Below, piece by piece: positions 36,124 to 49,240 of a DNA stretch of 64,000 nt. The notes beneath the pieces were generated by a model that did not search any database, was not told the origin of the DNA, and worked only from the letters and a program-made list of their open reading frames with translations. This DNA comes from Ilex aquifolium (lineage: Eukaryota > Streptophyta > Magnoliopsida > Aquifoliales > Aquifoliaceae). Within the stretch, counting starts at the first letter, position 1, and each line of letters begins with the position of its first letter. The stretch covers positions 12,382,744-12,446,743 of the forward strand of contig OX637393.1 in assembly GCA_951799425.1 (NCBI GenBank), given 5' to 3'. The translations under genes and the position numbers were made by a program.

Positions 36124-37751
36124 TGTATCTATATACACATGTACAAACACAACTAAATTTAAACTAAATCAAATTCAAAATTCCTTAATTTTAGATCTTT
36201 CATATATTAGGACTATTCCTCTCCCATAATCTATATACATATTGAATTACAAATCCTATAAATATATATTTGAAACTAAAACTTCTAAATTTTAGAGTTA
36301 TCTCATATTAGAACTTTTTCTGTCTCATATCTATTTACTAGTCATTGCCCGTGTCTGAAGACACTATACAACAAACAAAAAAATCTTAAACAGTTGCCCA
36401 AATTCAAAACGAATGACCTAAAAATATTCATACAAATTCTTCTTTTAAAATGACTCGAAATATATCGTCGACCATATCCTCTATATTAATGGAATTGTCA
36501 TAAAAATATATAAAAACTCTCTAAAACAACACCATATATACAAATGCCTCTGGAAAAAAAAAATACTAACATAACCCATTAAAATTTACAATATTTAAGC
36601 AACAAATAAAACAAATAAAATCTTGTTCATTTATAAGACTCACAAATTTATCACATTTACGACCACTCAATCTCATAACACAACATAATTATAAACTCAA
36701 TCATCATATTTCCAATTCACCTTATCCTCATGTAATAAATACCTCAAGTAAAAAAAAATAATTAATAGAATACAATTAAATTCACAATTTTTAAGCGATA
36801 AATAAAATCAACCAAATCTTGTTCATTTATAAAACTCATGAATTTCTCACCACTATCACCATTCAACCCCAAATGACACAATATAATTATAAATTTAATC
36901 ACCATTCAATCCTCCACATATAAATATACACAGAAACACGCTCACACACATTTTTTTTTGGTTAACAACAAACCCTCCTAATCAAAAATTGATTTTATTA
37001 AAAATACAATAATTTAATTTTTTAAGATAAAATAATAATAAAATAATGTTTAATTAAAAAACAGGGTAAAAATATCTGACATCCCCTAAGTTTTGACAAT
37101 ATTATACAGACACCTCTTGAAAATAACACGGAGACCCCTTAAGGTTTGAAATTCATTGCACGGAGACCCACTCTGTCTCCCTTCTGTCAATGTTGCTAAC
37201 AGAAATTGATAATTTCATCTCAACAAACTTTATTCTTTTTACAATTGTCATTCTCCAAATTTAGTACCAAAAAATTAAAAATTTAATAAAATCAAATAAA
37301 ATTTGATTTAGTACCCAAAAAATTGATATAATTTAGTAGTCTAAAAATTTGATTAAATGAATTTCAATATTAATTTGACAACAATAAAAATTAATTTGAT
37401 ATTAATTCAAAAAATTTGAATATAAATTAGATAAAATTATATATTAATTTACAATCTAAGGTCCATTTCGTGCTTAATATTATTTGATTTTATAGTCAAT
37501 GTGCTATTTTTTATTTACATTAAGTGTTATTTCTAAATTAAGAAGTAAGTGGCAAAATAGATGCCTTCAGATATATAAAAACTTTGAATTTGTTTTATGG
37601 ATTAAATAATTGCATAACGTGTAGTTTCATCTATTTTATGGAGTCAATAATAACAAAAATAACACATGAAAACAAAAAAAAAAGATAATAGTATGAGGGA
37701 GAGAGAGAGAGAGAGAGAGAAAAAAAGTTATATGAAATATGAGAGTGTTAG

Positions 37752-37792
<41 letters not shown>

Positions 37793-40700
37793 GTAATTTT
37801 AGAAATTTAGTCGATGTGAGATTAAATCACATCTGAATACTTAGAATACATACCTGAATATCAAAACCCTCGGTTTTTAGATACAATGACTTTTTGACCT
37901 ATTTTTTTCGTGTTGTTGCGCACACTTTCTCAACAATTTTTCCACGATTGTTCTTCTCATCAGTCAATTATGGAAGGATGTATTTTATATTATATCCTAA
38001 GATTTTGTACATACAATAGAAGATTTAAATTTGACCATAATAATACCTACATCACTTCCAGATCTAAGACGTAATCCCTACGTCACTGCTAGGCTAAAGA
38101 CAGTAGTTGTTCAAAGGATATTTAAAGCATATACTATTAGTTCTAGCAATTTAAGCAACAGAAAAATTGGAAAAAAAAAAAAAGACAAAAAGACAAAACA
38201 AGAGCAAAGGCCCATGCTATTTACAGCCCACAAGAAATAACTCGCTAGACCCATCAATTCTGTACTTGATGAGCCCTGCAAAAGTCTACTGGCCCACTTT
38301 CGGCCATTGGGCCAACAGCATTATGGAGTGATAGGTCAGTGGTTCGACTTCTCCCTTCTCCCTCCTCCTCTATCGTCGCGATAAAAAAAAATTGTTGCTT
38401 AACAAAAACAGTAACCTTTCGCATCATCTTGAGTCTGGCCACTAGTCGTGCGTGGACGCCTGAGTAATTATGCTTTTAGTAGAGGGCTTTAGATTTTCTC
38501 TTGTGAACTTTTACTCAATTACTTTCAATACTAAATCACTAACTGTGCTTAAAGTTAGGTGCACTTAACCAAGATTGACTAGTTCCTAACCAAATTCATA
38601 GAGCTTGCTTTCAATCAATGTTTTGTATGTTTCAAGTAAAAAAGTTAAACTTTTGAGTTCAAATCAATGGATTTCGCAGCGTGACAAGTGATTGTGATTA
38701 AACTGTCATAGTGTTGAAGTGTTTCCATCCACTTAGATTACAAGACCACACAAGTTGCGTAAGAGTGAAGAAGGAATTGGGAGAGTTATTTTTTCCAATC
38801 AAATGACAAAAATACATCTTGTCAAAACCAAGTTGCCACTTCTTTCTTACCAAAAAAGAAAAAGTTCTACCGCCCCCCTAGTCCCATCTAAAATCTTGGT
38901 TGATCTCATTGCCATATCCTAGTTAATTTGATAAGATGTTGCTGATAAAAAAAACAAAAATAGAATTTATAAAGTTGAGTTTAACGCTTCGTAGATATTC
39001 AAAGACAGAAACAGGGACAAATCCAACAATTTAAATTTCAATATAATTTGAAAAGGTTGAGGAGGGCGAGTGTATATATTGTGCGGGTGTTTATAGTTAA
39101 TATTGTGTAAATGTATAGTAATAATGATTTTCCATAATAATCACTCACCCGCCCATTAGATTCATCATTTGCGTAGAAGTATAAGATTTGATAAATCGAG
39201 TCCTAGAATTGATGTATTATAACAATAATAGGGGAGAGGCCACATCAATTTCTTTGTGATTTCAATTTATAAAGATTGAGCCAAGCAAGGAAGTATAAAA
39301 CGTATGATCTAAGCATAGAAGAATAGTAATTAAGAAAATAGAGAAATGAAGGGGTATCTAAGACAGTTTGATGCTCAGATTGAGACACTTTATTCCAAGA
39401 GAGAGATCATGAAAGAAATAGCTTGCCAAACAAATATTGCTTTCCCCATCTATTCTATATTTTAAATGATTAAATTAGCAAGAATGACTTGTGTGTGGTC
39501 CATATCATAAGAGGAAGGGGTATAAAAGTAAATTCTAAATTAATTTCTCAAGAATAATAACAATAATAATAATCTTTGAAACTAAAGCTAACTTTTGCTA
39601 AAGATGTGATAAAATGTTTGACCAAAACCCATGAAAGCATGAAATGATGTTTCATGTGCATGATTTTAAGGATTTGTGTTGGAGAGCAGAACCCAAATTA
39701 TGGCAAATAAATATTGGGCAAGACTATTGTTCTCTTATCTTTATCAATCTTAATTATTAATTTTGAATGGGATGATTTGTAATTATTGATTAAAATAATA
39801 ATATAATAATAAAAATTATAAAATAAAAAAATTATCCACATGGCATATTTTAATTGATTTAAAAGTGGAGGTACAATAATGGGTCTAAAAAAATATAAAA
39901 AATATTATGAGTAAGTATTCCAATATATATTTTCTCGATCAATAATATTATTAAAATTTAATTTATTGACATAATTTGTTAACGTAATTTATCACAACAA
40001 TTGAATTGATAGTACGTCGTAACAAATCTTGAGACCCACTATCACTATAATAATTATAAGTGATTAAATCAATAAATTAGATCCAAGTAACATTGATCTT
40101 CCTGAATCAGTACATTTTCTTTCCTTTGCAGAATCATGACAACTACAGTCTCTCCAATAAACCCAAAATGCGCAAAAATTTCCATCAACCTCATAATGAG
40201 TACTACCTCATCAATCAAATTGAGAAAACCCATTACATCCTTACTTTAGACTGTTCTTTTTTTATCTTCAAAGAAGTGACTTCAGTTGAGATGGGCATTG
40301 AATTTTTCGTGAAAGTTGATGGATTTGACAGAACTTGAGGTCACTGTTTGTCAATAAATCATATAACTTAGATTGTTTCCATGACCAGAAGGGGTATAAA
40401 TCTTCATGATTTGAACACAAATTGCCGTATCCCTGAAATAAATGTTGGAATATAAATATGTTTAGGGATAACTCGTATCTGAAAATACGGTAAGCGAGAA
40501 GTGATGAATTTAAAGGATGAGAGAATTCAATGTGAATAATTTTGAGAGGGATATTGGTGGCCGTTGGATTAATCTATTTGAGACCGTCAGATGAATTTAT
40601 TGAAATTTACCCTATTTTATATTATAGATTACGAGTTTTTTACTTTATTAAATTGGTGTGTGTTAATATTAATTATTAGTGAATCATCAATTTGTTAATA

Positions 40701-41314
40701 GCGGAAGATAAGAGTGTTAGCAGGGCTTTATTTCTTCTGTTAGTGAAGGAGTAGAGTCTTTATGTTATTAGAGTTTACAAGAGTTAGTGTAATTAGTGGG
40801 GGTATGAATGTAATATTACGAGCTACGTTTGGAACATTTATAAATTATATATATGCGTTCTAGTATTTGAATAAAGTAGAGTTGTGTCTCTAAACAATCT
40901 ATTTTGAAGATGATTGTAATCAAATTGAACTGAAAATTTCTTTAGTATAAGCGAATTAAAAGAGTTATTTCTTTCTCTTATCTAAGTCTCTTCCATTATC
41001 TTAATATGAGTGTGTGATAAACTCATAGTTCTCTTGAGTCTAATGATAAAAACATCTATAGTTCTATATTTTATAAATCTATATTATGTTATGATTTTCA
41101 TTGAAAAAGACAAAATAATAACTTTCATTGAAAAAGATGGTAAGCAAACCTATAAAATAAGTAATTCCAAAATGTGAGTTCAACCTTAAAATTGATATAA
41201 ATACCAAGAAATTGGAAAGTGACAGAATACCAAAATTTATTAGGCACTGTAGTCAAATAATGCATTCTGGTGGCTGAGTTGTAAAGGGAGAATCAGAATT
41301 TTGTCAGACTATTC
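34810..41314. other. AT-rich intergenic stretch
   Basis: No gene is supported here. It holds short microsatellites: (AT)n at 35372-35393, (CT)n at 36088-36121, (GA)n at 37698-37721 and (AT)n at 37755-37788. A Helitron 3' end lies at 36338. A degraded repeat-like segment at 37075-37210 has the wording of a common plant repeat (CCCCTAAGTTTTGACAATAT). The open frames present are short and have biased, non-protein composition. Confidence 0.6.
36338..36370 (-). mobile_element. Helitron 3' terminus
   Basis: On the minus strand, AGTGTCTTCAGACAC forms a 6-bp-stem hairpin, followed after 9 bases by CTAG and then T, the classic Helitron 3' end and target T. The CTAG is at 36338-36341. The matching 5' end was not identified with confidence; it should lie at higher coordinates. 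Confidence 0.55.
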
Positions 41315-41478
41315 TCAAGTTATAGTTGTCATTTCATGGGTGGCATAAGCATTACAGTGCGTAGCTCTAACCATGTGTTCTGTGGGTGCTCTTTTATATT
41401 TCCCAAACCTTATTTGTTGGATTGAATCAGCCAACTCATTAGCTTTGTCAACTTCAGTAGAATGAAGAGTTCTTTTGG
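41315..41478 (-). CDS. Unidentified terminal exon candidate
   Basis: I do not recognise this gene. On the minus strand an open segment of 54 codons ends with TGA at 41315. It contains LHSTEVDKANELADSIQQIR and then FGKYKRAPTEHMVRATHCNA, a composition that looks like real protein. It begins directly after an AG acceptor at 41479, and the (GGA)n repeat at 41486-41526 becomes an excellent CT-rich polypyrimidine tract on this strand. A second exon-like segment lies at 42855-42945 on the same strand. Together they may be the 3' part of a small gene between the WRKY gene and this point, or a gene remnant. Confidence 0.4.
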
Positions 41479-41485
41479 CTTATGA

Positions 41486-41526
41486 AGGAGGAGGAGGAGG
41501 AGGCGGAGGAGGAGGAGGAGGAGGAA
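41486..41526. repeat. (GGA)n microsatellite
   Basis: About 13 GGA/GAG units with one CGG variant. On the minus strand it is a pure pyrimidine tract immediately before a potential 3' splice site at 41479. Confidence 0.85.
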
Positions 41527-42854
41527 GACAGAAAAAAGAAATAGAACAGCTGTAGTAAATCAAGATAATTACTTAACAAAAATTTTTGTATACAAACTTT
41601 TCGGTTACGGAAGGTTTAAGTTAGGTGATGGTCAACAACTCAAGCAAAAAATGTTGAGAGGCGGCTACTGATGGAAAAATTCTTTTCTCTTTATACGTTC
41701 TTTGACCTTATCAGAAAAGCTTAATTACTTTTCGGAAAAAAGAAATTCCTGCAACTTTTTCGATGATTTCTAATTATCTAATGTCAGGCTGTTACTTCTT
41801 TTGAATTCTTAAGGTTTTGCCACTAGCATGGCATCGAATTTCTGAACCGTACATAAAGTTAATTTCTTTTCTAAACTATTGAATCTATTTCTCTAGGAAT
41901 GTGTTACAACCAAGGTTCTTGTTCTCCTTTCTTTTTTTGTTAATGCATATCTGAAATAATTTCCTCATATTAGGTATGATTTTTCTTCCTATACTTACCC
42001 TCAGTTTGATATTGAAACTGAGGGGAACTACACGGGGGATTTACAATAATGCATAGAGAATTAATTTGTAGGTGAAATAAATAGTAAAAATGTATTTATT
42101 CCCATAGTTATGCATGCCGCTAGCCTTATCACCATTGAAATGAAAGGAAAATTCCACTTTGATCATTTCAACTATGACATCAATTGTTCCTTAAATTATT
42201 AAATTTATCACATTATCTCATTGACTACTTGAATTAATTTCACGTTATTCTAAAAGCAAATGTTCACACTATTGTTTGGATGAGCATGTGTTGGGGTAAC
42301 GTGAAATAAAATTTCATAGTATAAGGAACCAAAATGAAATAATTTTTCTTCAAATTTTTTATGTCATCAATTATTTGGACACTGTGAAATTAATAATCAT
42401 AGTTGAAATTACGTACACAAAACTAGACTCGAAACTTAATGTTTCAATGCATCTTAAAAGAAACTATTGATTTTTCAAGTCGATTAGGAAATTATAGGGA
42501 AATGTTTCTTAAATTTATCCTGAAACCTACTCTGATCACCTATAACCAACATTTAATAATGTGGCTGAAGCAAGGATGAACCTCATCCTCACATGCATTG
42601 GTAGACCTCCATTCACAACCACAGAAAGGATAAGGACATAGTGCCCATAAGAAATTTTTGGTACCATATTGAAAATGATTAATTGTCCTAAATGTTGGTT
42701 TAATGCATTTGTAGTTATTGATTTTGAAACTAATAAAATGAAAAAGCCTTACATGTGTCATTTTTTCTTAGATAAATAGAAAAGATATCGTATTAAAAAA
42801 TAATTTTTTAATATTGTGATCAAACCCCAAAAGAAAATATAAGAACTATGCCTA

Positions 42855-42945
42855 CCTGAATAGTCATATTGTACTCATTTTTCCAAAACTCATCACAGAT
42901 AGAGCTGACTAGACTAGATGGTATTTTCCTTTGCTTCTCATAAAC
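42855..42945 (-). CDS. Unidentified internal exon candidate
   Basis: On the minus strand an open segment reads YEKQRKIPSSLVSSICDEFW then KNEYNMTIQ, and ends at CAG followed by GTAGGC, a possible donor. The upstream acceptor could be the AAAAG near 42950. I do not recognise the protein. I link it to the segment at 41315-41478 only because of strand, distance and protein-like composition; the intermediate exon, if any, was not found. Confidence 0.3.
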
Positions 42946-43710
42946 AATCCTTTTATAGGTAGAACAAATGGAAATAAACAACCCAATATAAACACAAACT
43001 CAGATGGATTAAAGAAACAGAAAGCTGAGGAAACCAAAGTTTGTATTTTGTCTCTCTTCTGCATATCCCTATGGAAGACTGATCAGAAAAGTCAAGCTTT
43101 TCATAATACTTTCCCCCTTAAATCTAGCAATCTTTTATAATTTGTTTGTTTCCCTTCAAAGTTATTAAAGCATGGTTCTTCTTGGTGGTATGCCCACATG
43201 ACCAAGAGGGCCAGGCTTGAATAATTTATCCCACTCTGAAAGATGAGAGAGAGAGTCCCATCTAACATCAATCTCCTCACTGAGCTTTCCAGTCATGTCT
43301 GATGGATGTACTTGTATTTACTGTTCAAACCTTCTGTTCCTCAGCTTTCTGTCCCATCCTCCAATATTCCAAAAGGAATGTGGGACTCATGGGGTCTGCT
43401 CCCAATCAACCAGCACTCTCTTTCACTTTTCCTCCTAAACTTCTGACTCTTCTGGTAAATAACAAGAGAAAGATAGCACAAATGGTACTGCTCGTCTGAT
43501 AAGTGAAAAATAAGAGGTGCGGTACTAAAAAGTATTTTTCATAATATAGTTACACAGCAAGAAAATGTTAAGAGAGTAGAAAAAAACCTCCCAACAACTG
43601 AACTCACATAAGAGTGGCACCTTGAATCAAATTCCACCCCAGAAAAAACCTTACAAGTGTCTGATTTCTTGTGGGTCTTGTTGTTTCATGGTCTTTTTTA
43701 TAAACCCTTT

Positions 43711-46449
43711 TTAGCTTTCTCCAAAGGATGTGTAGTGGTTTCTGGTACTGTTATTTGCTGTCCAATCACAGAAACTAAATGGATCAAGGGCCTTGTCTTC
43801 TCTCTCATCTCCTGATAAACCTTGAGTGAACAAGAGATTTAGAGGGTCAGCCACTATTTCTCCTAAATCTGCAAAGAAATCCTCAGAATGATTGGAGTCT
43901 GGCAATTCTGGCCTGTAGCTCTGAGGAAATCCTTCACTGAATTCACCATCTTCCATTTCTATTTTCTCATCTAGCTCTTCCATTTCCTCTTTCACAACTG
44001 TGCTTGTTATTGAACTCCCAGTGGCGATGGACACATTATCAGTATTGATCTCCTTATGTTCTTCCTTTAACATTGTTGTTTTTTGAGCCTGAGAGGCTGG
44101 TGAATTCTTGGAAGATGAGGTGTTCTTGGATGGTTGAGATCTAGTAGAGCCTGCAAGAGCATTTCTCTGGGTAGGCCATGGGTGGTTATGCTCAGAAGTG
44201 TATGTGATGACCAACATGTTGGGGTCTGTTCTGCTACGTTCCACTTGTTTCCTTGCTGAACAGCCCTTAGAGCTACTGCATCTGTAATAGCCCCTACATT
44301 TATAGTTGTAAAATTACATAAATTAACAAAAGCCTATAGTACTGAACTAAGATTATTCTCTGTGCTTCTTTAATAAGAAGTTAAATTATATTCTAAGACT
44401 TGATATATCAAGAATCTTGTATCATGCTAATTATATCAAAACGACCAATTACTCTAAAAGATTAAGTGTATAGAGAGGGTGACAAAATAACTTATATATT
44501 TTAACTTGTGTAGGTTAAATTTTGGGTCAAATACGTGCTTTTCTTTTTAACGACGGTATTATTTTAATATAGGACTCTTGTTCTCACATTTTGCGGAGCG
44601 AACAATTAATTTAAATTTTAAGTTGTTAAAGAAGGTATAGAATAATATTGATGTAATTCAACAAATTAAAAAGGTTTTTATTGTTGGAGAAATTTTTGGG
44701 TTAGAATAATTTTCCCATTCTAAAGGAATTTTAAAAATATATTTTTTTTGGTAAGCAAGCAATTTTATAACTTTGTTCATCTTCATACGTGTTTGACAAA
44801 AGTTGCAGGCCGACTTCTAACTCACAAGAAGGCTACTTATAATTGGATCATATTATGTTTGTTAAATATGTTGATCAAGCATGACAAGTTATTAACAATT
44901 AGTAATTAAATGTCTCAAAAAAGAGCATGAAAAAACAACAAAACATAGAATTATTCCAGAAGAATTGAAAGAACTATCTGATGAAGATATGAGACTGAAG
45001 AACGAACTTACCTAGGATAAGGAGAACCTTTAATAGGCTTCTGACCGTACTTTCTCCAAGCCCAGAGATCAGATGGAACTACTTCTCCACTACTAGGCCT
45101 ACTGTTTGCAGGTGCTGGTGCTGGTATACAAACTACCTTCTTTGCCTGGCTCTTCCTGTGTACATTCAATTCAAAACATAGCTTATTTTTGTTTAAGTTT
45201 CACATAGCAAAGACACAATCAACATAGTGTTCTAACAAAGAGTCTAAGACAGGGATCTAATGAACTCAATTAGTTTCTTTCAGTGGTCTAAAAGTAGTTC
45301 AATACTACTGTTTGGATGAAAAACTGTCTTGGGTCTTGGTTTATTTTTCTTTAAGAAAGCTGAAAGTGATAGCAAATTCTAATGGTCACCACCATTAAAC
45401 GCAAATCTTTTGCAGGTGGTTTTGTGGAGGAAAGTAGTTATAGATAACTACATGAAAGATAGGTCTGTGTACATTGTTTTGACAGCAGTTTGGCTACTTT
45501 TATGATGGATTAATAGGCCTCCAGATATAGTGCTTGTTTTTTGAGAAAATGTTGACAGAAAGCAATATCAACTCAAATCATTTATCTTCTTGCAACTCTT
45601 ATTTGTTTCTCCAAACCCTAATTTCAGATCCTCACAGCTAATATGAATAAACCCAAGTTCTATAAACTTGAGAGATCAATCTTTTTTACAAGTTACAACC
45701 AACACCATTTATAATTAACTATAAAGTTTCTGTTTTTATGCTTTAATTATAGCATATAACATCAGAATCTTACAAGAATCTGATCATAAAACCAATAAAA
45801 CATGAAAATTTGACCTATACATAATTGATTGAATCAGTTCTTACCTTCGCTTAATGCCCGTATTTCGCGGAGTTGAGATCTGGACCCCAGAGTTTTCTAA
45901 TAAGCAACCTTTAGAGCTGCTTGGACTTGTCATATCATTAGAAACTAAGCTAGGAGGCTTAACTCCCCTCGGTGATGCGACCGCCACCGGAGAATCACAA
46001 GGAGATACCGGAAACTTAACGTTCGGAGAGATCTGAAGCATCCTTGAGAAAATATTGCAAGGTCTTTTCATCTCCTGATCAGGAGTTTTCTGAGCAATAA
46101 TTGCACCACCACCACCACCAAAGCCACCTGTGTCTTCAACACTAGTAGCCTTCATTATGTTTGTTGAACTGATTGAATTTGAGCTATTGAAAAAGCCTGA
46201 ACTGGGCATATAGAGCTCGTGAAGAAGTGGATCTCTCATGCTGTAAAACGGATCGCCAAATTCATCGGAGAGTACTTCGATCCCTGAAGGATAGTTCATG
46301 TGATCGGACGGAAACTGCCAGTCGTTGACAGCCGGTAGCTCGCCGGAGGTGTTGCCGATACCGCCGCTTATTGGTCCACCGCTTGCTCTAACTATGTCAG
46401 CTAAATCACCTTGACGACTTTCCATTCTCTTGAGGAAGTTACTGCACAT
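43711..46449 (-). CDS. WRKY14/35-like: WRKY transcription factor, group IIe (WRKY14/35-like)
   Basis: Sequence-specific nuclear DNA-binding protein expected to recognise W-box (TTGAC) promoter elements. Three exons join in frame: 46449-45845, 45155-45012 and 44293-43711, giving 443 residues with a TAA stop. The single WRKY domain has WRKYGQK at about residues 235-241 and a zinc-binding C-x5-C-x23-H-x-H (Cys255, Cys261, His285, His287). An intron falls in the codon just before GYYRC, the usual position for this group. Upstream of the domain is [19 protein letters not shown], typical of group IIe and containing a basic, nuclear-signal-like patch. The C-terminal third is acidic and Ser-rich, plausibly an activation region. 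I chose the [15 protein letters not shown] start because it matches relatives; another ATG lies 7 codons upstream and a Met 8 codons downstream. The gene looks intact. Confidence 0.95.
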
Positions 46450-46654
46450 ACTTAAAAAGAAACAATACAATAGAGTTTCATTTGACCTCTAAAGTTTGGT
46501 ATTTCTTGCACCAAACAGACGTGAAGAACATGCTCTTTGAAGGTGTTTTTCCGGTGAATGATTTGGAGGGTTTTGACGTTGAAGAAGCAAACACGTTTTT
46601 GATGGTTGAAACTGGTGTTGTTCTTCTCAAACAAATGAACAAAAAAACATGGTT

Positions 46655-46695
46655 TTGAGGGCGGAGAGAGAGAGAGAAAGAGAGAAGAGAGAGTC
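46655..46695 (-). promoter_or_regulatory. CT-rich tract upstream of the WRKY gene
   Basis: A GA-rich run on the plus strand (CT on the gene's strand) about 210-245 bases upstream of the start codon, in the expected leader/promoter region. Its position resembles the CT tract before the SDR start. A TATA-like run (TATATATATG) lies near 46812-46825. Confidence 0.4.
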
Positions 46696-47395
46696 GCTGA
46701 CTTTTCATACAAAGCAGCTCTTCTCCATACGCAACAATGAAGGAAAAGAGTTGTTAACTTGTAATAATTTAATTCATCTAATAGGGTTTTGAGCTGGTTG
46801 ATTGTTCTACATACATATATATGTATTTTTATATTGTCTAAATGGGTCAAATCCTGCAACTGTTTTTGTTATTTAAATATATATTTTACCATATTTTTGT
46901 TCTCTCTCTCTCTCTCCAATAGTTACAAAAAGTCATCTTCCATACGCAAACTGATACAAAAGTAAAGAGGCGGCAAGTAGCCGCATTTATCGGCAAACGT
47001 TTCGAAACGAGGACCACTTCCTCTCGTTTCATGATGGGTATATTTTTGGGTTTGTATTATGTTTTTTTTTTGGAGAACATTATTAGCCTGCCATTATACA
47101 TGAACCCTAGCCATTCACCTTGAAATATAATTGCACACACATACATGATAATGAAATATTAATATTATATTTTCTGAAAATTATCAAATATGTAATCATG
47201 TCCCACTTCCCTTCGTGAGGAGATTTAGTGAGTGACTTTGGTTGGTGTAGCATTTCCTTTTTTGTTTTTTCCGTTGACAAAAAGAATTATCTTAGAAGGC
47301 AAAGAGGAAAGCATAATATATTTGACATGTTTTAACAAAAATGATTGAGCATTTTAATTAATAAATAATAACAACTATAGAAACAATAATCTCCA

Positions 47396-47615
47396 AAGGA
47401 GTTAGTTCAAGTGGTAGCCGATCACTTGATAGATGTCTTAATCAAGGGTTTAATACTCCACAAAGTAAAAATGCTATTTAGGGTCACCTTTCCTAAATTT
47501 AATCCCTACACCTTAACCGGAGGCTTTACTCGTGGACTCCAGTTGATTATTGGCCACGGGTCTAAATGGAGTTGGTTGGTGGGGGATTCCTGGGTTTTTT
47601 TTTTTTAAAAAAAAA
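47396..47615 (+). mobile_element. tRNA-derived SINE-like element
   Basis: Near its start is GTTAGTTCAAGTGGTAG, resembling a tRNA D-arm / polymerase III A box. About 45 bases on is AGGGTTTAATACTCC, resembling a degraded B box. The block ends in T- and A-runs at 47591-47615. No clear flanking duplication was found. Confidence 0.45.
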
Positions 47616-49199
47616 ACTCTAGAAAAGATAAAAAAAAAATTAAAGATTCTCTACAAATTGAAATAAAGAATCTACTTGAAAATTCGTACAAAACAACTTA
47701 CCTTATTGATGGTGTAAAGCTGATTGAAATTTTCCATCACATACAATTAAAGATAGAAAAACCTTGTTTAAATCTAAATTTGAATAAACTTTGCAATAAG
47801 TAGTATCTAAACAAAAGAAACCCATAATCTTATCTAGAAAAAAGAAAGTTTTAAAAAAGAAGCGAAGAATAGGCAGGGATGAAAGAGCACCTTTCGCTAG
47901 CACCTAACCATCACCACCTTCCTAGACCTTTTCTTCTTGATTCCATTTCTATCTTGTAGCAGTTATTCTGACTAATGTTTCTTCTTTTTTTGTTTGATAG
48001 AAAAGTAGAATGATAAAAAATTGAAATGATATATAAACCATCATTTTTTATAAGGAAGGAAAATGAGAACAAGGGAAAAGTTGAAGGATTAACCTTCTTT
48101 CAACTTATCAAAATCGACTGTTCAAAAAAAAAAAAAAAAACTTATTAAAATCTATCTTTTCAAAATTAAGAGAAAAAATAAAATAAATTAGTGTGTTAAA
48201 ATGCATGTTATTTACCTATAAGATAATTTTGTGATTTCCCTAGGTTATACCTATAAAATTCTCTACTTATCGTGCAGAGTGGGAGCCAATTAGAACTGAA
48301 GTGCGTGTGCATGCATGTGTGAGTGTGACTGTGTGTGCATGTGGGGTGAGAGAGAGAGAGAGAGAGTCTTTCTATTTTGCACTAAATCCTCCATTGAAGT
48401 CAATATGGTTTGACTTCTCATTCAATTGAGGTTCAGAATGTATCTCTGCTCTCCATTTAAGTACCCACTTTAGATCCCACTAGATGTTGTAGCAATTCCA
48501 ACCACTTTTCATGATGTGTAGGGGTAAGCTTTTAGTCCAGATTTTGAACATAAAGCATAAAGATATGAGAAATGATTCTAGAAAATTATGCAAGTAGGTA
48601 ATGTATATATTTAACAAAACATATTGTTTGACAATATCAAGGATTACAAGGAAGGATTATAAGTATTTAAAAAGCAGACTATGACGAGACATAGGCATAT
48701 ATAGGTTTTATGAGATTGTGCTGTGATGAAAAAGGACAAGGATTAGTTTTTAGAAGTCTAAACTATGCATATTTTATGAGTTTAAGGGGTTTCTTTTTGT
48801 AAAGCTGAAAGGTCAGAAAGATAAAAAAGACCAGATAGCATACTTTTGGTTTTGGTCCAAAAGTTGGTTTCTTTTATGGAGTTTGGTCTGAACTGTTGGA
48901 GGATGGTGTGCCAATGTGCATCATTAATAAAAATCTTTTTGCTTTGTTAGGCATCAAGAGTGACGTTTCGTTTAAAGATTAAGAAACGTTTCTCTCTCTC
49001 TCTCTCTCCCTTTGTACTTATGTGTATAGTATAATGGTAATAATGTAGGTGGGGATGTTGTAGGGAGGGCTGAGGTGGCTTTTGTTTATTATTTGAAAGA
49101 TTGATGTTAACGATGGGCCAATGATCCTATAGAGAATCACCGACCTTTCTTTTTTGGATGGGACATTTTGAGAATCTACCCTCAGTAATAATCTCTCCC

Positions 49200-49240
<41 letters not shown>

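Noticed and set aside
38318..38350. Possible tRNA or SINE: GTCAGTGGTTCGACTTC resembles a T-arm/B box
   Set aside because: No A box at the right distance and no cloverleaf could be formed; a chance match is likely.
40093..40338. Plus-strand open frame after a CTTTGCAG acceptor-like site
   Set aside because: No recognisable protein features and no partner exon; composition is low complexity.
36338..40628. A 4.3-kb Helitron from TCTATAATATAAAATAGGG (40628, minus) to the hairpin at 36338
   Set aside because: The 5' motif is weak and AT-rich and no family copy supports it; only the 3' end is reported.
42540..42761. Minus-strand frame of 73 codons between the two unidentified exons
   Set aside because: Two different frames look equally plausible, neither joins cleanly to its neighbours, and no acceptor was clear.
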